Source of the DNA: a virus
Reading direction: 5' to 3' (one strand)
Virus record (IMG/VR): IMGVR_UViG_3300030090_005560
Location: 1-47,182 of that record
Length of the DNA stretch: 47,182 nt
Shown: piece by piece, positions 46,468 to 47,182 of the stretch
Layout of the letters: every line of letters starts with the position of its first letter
Numbering within the stretch: the first letter of the stretch is position 1
Notes under the pieces: generated by a model
Seen by the model: the letters and a program-made list of their open reading frames with translations, nothing else
What the model was told of the DNA's origin: nothing
Databases searched by the model: none
Position numbers and translations under genes: made by a program

Positions 46468-47182
46468 GCGCCTGTCGCTTCCATGTCTTCCATGCCTTGC
46501 ATTGCGGTCATTGCTGGTGCAGCAGACCCGGCAGCACTAGCCAAACGCTCAGCCGTCTGCATGCCAGCCTCCATCGCTGCTTGCTGCTGCCTTTGCTGCT
46601 GCAACGCGTCCATTGCCGAATCGTCCAGCGTCAACTCTGGTGGGAAGTCGCCTGCCTCAGCAATAAATTTGCCAATTGCATCCCAGTTAAAGCGGTCCAT
46701 AATTTCTGGCTTAACCTGCCCAATAGCCATCACTTTCTGGATGCTCTCAGACACGGTTGCCTCTTCGATTTGCCGCTTGGCCTTTTCGACGGGCGAAGCA
46801 AAACGGAAACTAACATCAGAACCCTGCAATGCTTCCGGTATTTCTTCTATAGGACCAAACCCGCCATTTTCTAGCATGATATTAAACGCGCTTTCCACCA
46901 TTGGCCCGGTGTAGTCAGACTCAAGCCTGCCAAACACTGCGCCAATTTCACGCACAAATTCTTCACGACGCTGAATGACTTCGGTTGCCGTCATTTGCGG
47001 GCCTTGTACCGGCAAATTTAATACGTTGCGGTAGAACATTGCGAAGATTTGTTCGCGAGCCATGTTCTGCGCATCCAGCCCCCACGGGATATTTGCGTTG
47101 CTTTCCATTTGCTGGAACGGCCGCGACATACCTAAATTGCGAATAGCACGCGCGTCGTAATAGCTGACGCCACCCGGACGCA
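46464..47182 (-). CDS. Portal protein, C-terminal part
   Basis: The frame is open to the right edge and continues in the first base triplets of the left copy. The product includes NMAREQIFAMFYRNVLNLPV, EVIQRREEFVREIGAVFGRL and a Gln/Ala-rich helical tail that ends TAMQGMEDMEATGA. Joined with 1-1344 it gives the complete 563-residue connector. The overlap region carries the variant residue Asn where the left copy has Gln. Confidence 0.92.
   Translation of the reverse strand, partial: RPGGVSYYDARAIRNLGMSRPFQQMESNANIPWGLDAQNMAREQIFAMFYRNVLNLPVQGPQMTATEVIQRREEFVREIGAVFGRLESDYTGPMVESAFNIMLENGGFGPIEEIPEALQGSDVSFRFASPVEKAKRQIEEATVSESIQKVMAIGQVKPEIMDRFNWDAIGKFIAEAGDFPPELTLDDSAMDALQQQRQQQAAMEAGMQTAERLASAAGSAAPAMTAMQGMEDMEATGA
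46812..47182. repeat. Right copy of contig-end overlap
   Basis: This is the counterpart of 1-371, with 12 substitutions and no indels. Removing one copy makes a circular genome of 46811 bp in which the portal gene is intact. Confidence 0.9.

Overview
This window is essentially one complete genome of a tailed double-stranded DNA bacteriophage with podovirus-type morphology, written as a linear contig whose two ends overlap. Bases 1-371 and 46812-47182 are the same stretch of the portal gene with 12 mismatches, so the true molecule is circular or circularly permuted and about 46.8 kb. The virion genes follow the T7-like order: portal, scaffold, HK97-fold capsid, gp11/gp12-like tail tube and nozzle, gp14-like and larger internal virion proteins, and a fibre with a T7-type N-terminus. 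No RNA polymerase, DNA polymerase, integrase or tRNA gene is visible. The phage therefore probably depends on host transcription and host replication enzymes, and the good sigma70-type promoters in its early region agree with this. The host is not identifiable beyond being probably Gram-negative: there is a lipoprotein with a lipobox and sigma70-like promoters.

The genome has two arms that diverge from about 7.65 kb and converge at about 16.5 kb. The plus-strand arm (7.7-16.6 kb) is the early arm. It holds a run of very small unrecognised genes, an ArdC-like anti-restriction protein, a C39-like cysteine peptidase, a recombination module (YqaJ-type exonuclease, RecT-type annealing protein, SSB) and a WC-type endolysin. 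Three of its four promoters share TTGnnn-N17-TATTCT with a small dyad at the -10, and the fourth has TTGCGC-N18-TATAAT. Two of them also share a 23-nt leader. GC-rich hairpins of the form GCCCCG-loop-CGGGGC separate several of the small genes.

The minus-strand arm starts with an XRE-type repressor candidate at 7.6 kb. It then reads through a winged-helix-like protein, O-like (DUF1376) and P-like replication proteins, several small DNA-binding or zinc-binding proteins, a PD-(D/E)XK nuclease, TerS, TerL, a possible permuted papain-fold protein and the portal. Crossing the contig junction it continues with two small head genes, scaffold, capsid, decoration protein, tail tube, nozzle, a GNAT protein, internal virion proteins, a 3477-residue polyvalent protein, the fibres, a DUF4376 protein and a small membrane or lipoprotein group that ends in a DUF1353 protein at 16.56 kb.

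The capsid and decoration genes form an insulated transcription unit: a terminator upstream (about 44.98 kb), a candidate promoter (44.36-44.39 kb) with repeated 15-mers and a G-rich repeat tract nearby, and a terminator downstream (about 42.99 kb). The 3477-aa protein takes up about 10.4 kb. It carries recognisable pieces of an HhH-glycosylase-like region, a GNAT-like region, a ParB-like motif, two ADP-ribosyltransferase-like regions and a zincin HETGH motif, so it is probably ejected into the host with the DNA. All functional names rest on motif recognition by eye; no database search was possible.
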